This document shows, in pieces, positions 4,496 to 6,229 of a DNA stretch of 6,229 nt. Each line of letters begins with the position of its first letter. Within the stretch, counting starts at the first letter, position 1. The notes beneath the pieces were generated by a model, which saw only the letters and a list, made by a program, of their open reading frames with translations, did not search any database and was not told the origin of the DNA. Both the position numbers and the translations under genes were made by a program. The DNA comes from Deltaproteobacteria bacterium (GTDB lineage: Bacteria > Desulfobacterota > Desulfobacteria > Desulfobacterales > SG8-13): NCBI GenBank assembly GCA_030670715.1, contig DAOVBC010000149.1, positions 1 through 6,229 of the forward strand, written 5' to 3'.

Positions 4496-6229
4496 TTAGA
4501 TCGTTCGCCCTAGTTTCGCTCCTTCGTAAATAGCAGCTTTTGCGGTCCGCGGTTCCAGACAGTCACCAATTACATGCGTTTCAAATCCGAGTGCCATAAT
4601 CTGCTTGTGAATCGTATCGTCCGGCCGGACCCCGACGGCAATGACAACCCGTTCCGCTTCTATCTTGCGTGTTTCATTATCATGTGCGGCGACCACCACG
4701 CCATCGTCTTCCACTTTCAAGAGTCGGTGTTCGGTCAGAAACCGGACCCCCTTTTCTTGCAGCTTCCGCAGCAGGACTCGCCGGGTTATGGTTTCGATAT
4801 TGCTCCCGATAGCGGGCAACACTTCCACGATGGTTACGGGCGATCCCATCTCCGAAATATGATAGGCCACCTCACAACCGGTGGCCCCGCCGCCGATGAT
4901 CACCGTTTTCATACTCTCCGGTTTTTGGCCGTTAAGGATGACGTCAAATGTTCCGACCATCGACCTGTCAATTCCTTCAACCGGAGGTAAAACAGGCAGG
5001 GAACCGGTTGCCAGAATGATCACGTCCGGGTTTTCCATATTTATGGTTTCAACCGTGACCTCATGCCCCAGATGGCATTTTACATTGTGCAGTTCTATCT
5101 GTTTTTTCTGGAACTGAATCACGGTTTGCAGTTCTTTTTTATAGGTTGTCTTGCTGCCGGGAATCAGCAGCCCCCCGAGTACGGGCGCTTTTTCATACAG
5201 ATGTACATCATGGCCTCTTTTGGCAGCCACCCAGGCTGCGTTCAGCCCTCCCGGACCGGCACCGACCACCATCACTTTTTTCGGGTTTGCGGATGGAACG
5301 ATCCGCATTTCCTTTTCACGCCCCAGGGTCGGGTTGACCAGACATTCCAGTCGTCCCTTTCTGAATATGGACTCCATACATGTGTTGCAGGCAATACAGG
5401 TTCTGATTTCATCGAAACGCCCTTCTTTTGCCTTTATGGGCATTTTAGGGTCCGCCATTAACCCTCTGCCGATGCAAACCAGATCTGCTTTGCCTTTGGC
5501 GAGCACATCCTCGGCGGTCCAGGGGTCGTTGATCCTACCCACCGACATGACCGGGATGTCGAGAACCTGTTTGATTTGCCCGGCGGAGTCTGCCAGGCAG
5601 GCTTTTTTCATAAACATCGGCTGGCAAATCCATTCGGTTGTTAAATCGTTGCCGGCAGAGACCTGAACTACGTCAATACCCGCCTCCACCAGGATTTTCA
5701 GGATTTCAATGCTTTTTTCCACCGTCAGGCCGTCCGGTACGAATTCCTGGGCGCTTATCTTAAAGGATATCGGATAATCAGCGCCCAGGCGCTTCCGTAT
5801 TTCTCGAACGATTTCCGCTGCAAACCGGGTCCGCCCGGCGGTGTCGCCACCGTAGCCGTCGTTTCTGACATTTGAAAAACGCGAGAGAAACTGGTTGATG
5901 AGATAACCGTGGGCGCCATGGATCTCCAGAAGTTCAAACCCGGCCTCGCGCGCCCGTACAGCAGCATCTGCGTATTTTTGAACGATTTTCTGTATGCCGT
6001 CTGTAGTTAACGGTTCTACCTCACCCCGGATGGTCGGGCATGTCAGATGGGACGGTGCAAAAGGTTTGCGCTTTATGACTTTAGCAGAAGTCTGCCGTCC
6101 GGCATGATGGATTTGAATGGCCGGGATTGCGCCTTCAGAGCGGACGGCATCCGCTATCTTTGAAAGTCCTTCTATCATCCGATTATCGTCAATTCTAGCC
6201 TGATTAAAAGAGACCACCCCTTCCGGGGA
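4496..6229 (-). CDS. NADH:flavin oxidoreductase, 2-enoate / 2,4-dienoyl-CoA reductase type (N-terminus beyond right edge)
   Basis: This is 577 codons open to the right edge, ending with TAA at 4498-4496. The GTG at 6217 is not the true start: the four upstream codons (SPEG) continue the family's sequence, and about 75-80 residues of the barrel are missing. The family (Old Yellow Enzyme barrel fused to a pyridine-nucleotide oxidoreductase; FadH is about 670 residues) passes electrons from NAD(P)H through FAD and a [4Fe-4S] cluster to FMN and reduces C=C bonds. Counting from the edge: QIHHAGRQ (39-46); HGAHGYLINQFL (104-115) with the expected catalytic Tyr109; GRGLMADP (254-261) binding FMN phosphate; cysteines 278, 281, 284 and 296 for the cluster; FAD motif GAGPGG (323-328); NAD(P)H motif GGGATG (446-451); and a C-terminus ending AIYEGAKLGRTI, as usual. 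The cluster spacing is CxxCxxC-x11-C, where FadH has CxxCxxxC. The FadH active-site His region (WHEAR) aligns with TEWICQP here, so the substrate may not be a dienoyl-CoA. Substrate unknown. Confidence 0.9.
   Translation of the reverse strand, partial: SPEGVVSFNQARIDDNRMIEGLSKIADAVRSEGAIPAIQIHHAGRQTSAKVIKRKPFAPSHLTCPTIRGEVEPLTTDGIQKIVQKYADAAVRAREAGFELLEIHGAHGYLINQFLSRFSNVRNDGYGGDTAGRTRFAAEIVREIRKRLGADYPISFKISAQEFVPDGLTVEKSIEILKILVEAGIDVVQVSAGNDLTTEWICQPMFMKKACLADSAGQIKQVLDIPVMSVGRINDPWTAEDVLAKGKADLVCIGRGLMADPKMPIKAKEGRFDEIRTCIACNTCMESIFRKGRLECLVNPTLGREKEMRIVPSANPKKVMVVGAGPGGLNAAWVAAKRGHDVHLYEKAPVLGGLLIPGSKTTYKKELQTVIQFQKKQIELHNVKCHLGHEVTVETINMENPDVIILATGSLPVLPPVEGIDRSMVGTFDVILNGQKPESMKTVIIGGGATGCEVAYHISEMGSPVTIVEVLPAIGSNIETITRRVLLRKLQEKGVRFLTEHRLLKVEDDGVVVAAHDNETRKIEAERVVIAVGVRPDDTIHKQIMALGFETHVIGDCLEPRTAKAAIYEGAKLGRTI

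Noticed and set aside
5151..5666. 171-codon plus-strand open frame
   Set aside because: It is antisense to the conserved barrel, Fe-S and FAD regions of the ene-reductase and has no family features.
6215..6217. GTG as the start of the ene-reductase
   Set aside because: The frame stays open upstream to the window edge with family-like residues (SPEG), and the barrel's first strands would be missing; the gene simply runs off the window.
1..6229. A wholly new multi-gene system
   Set aside because: All four protein-coding genes belong to known families; only the NqrA variant and the repeats are unusual.

Overview
The window is a compact bacterial segment of roughly even base composition. It carries the first part of a Na+-translocating NADH:quinone oxidoreductase (Nqr) operon, a citrate synthase gene divergent from it, and most of a flavin/iron-sulfur ene-reductase gene convergent with the citrate synthase. 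The protein types, the NqrA variant and the style of the intergenic repeats suggest an anaerobe or facultative anaerobe of the Desulfobacterota (Desulfobacterales-like). That placement is an inference from recalled family patterns; there is no rRNA or marker gene here to settle it.

Layout. On the minus strand, transcription runs right to left through nqrA (2913-1564), a 216-bp spacer, nqrB (1347-163) and the first 56 codons of nqrC (170 to the left edge). nqrB and nqrC overlap by 8 bp. The remaining nqr genes (D, E, F) would lie beyond the left edge. The 266-bp region 2914-3179 is the shared upstream region of nqrA and the citrate synthase gene. It holds a promoter-like -10 box, a 10-bp direct repeat spaced 51 bp apart, and two inverted repeats. 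Citrate synthase occupies 3180-4358 on the plus strand. The 137-bp gap 4359-4495 between the convergent genes contains a short A/T hairpin and a large imperfect inverted repeat with 29-bp arms. From 4498 to the right edge, on the minus strand, is a 577-codon piece of an NADH:flavin oxidoreductase of the 2-enoate / 2,4-dienoyl-CoA reductase type, complete at its C-terminus and missing its N-terminus. No stretch longer than 300 bases lacks a gene.

How the parts may work together. Citrate synthase feeds acetyl-CoA into the oxidative or biosynthetic tricarboxylic acid route. The ene-reductase oxidises NAD(P)H to reduce an unsaturated substrate. Nqr couples NADH oxidation to quinone reduction and Na+ export. 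All three touch NAD(H) balance, but the gene orientations give no evidence of a single operon.

The most interesting observation is in NqrA. It is a normal-length NqrA by its N-terminal and middle regions, yet its C-terminal region carries two complete CxxCxxCxxxCP motifs, as in RnfC, at positions where the well-studied Vibrio-type NqrA (as I recall its sequence) has lost most of the cysteines. I see no wholly new system in the window; the other points are regulatory or repeat curiosities.
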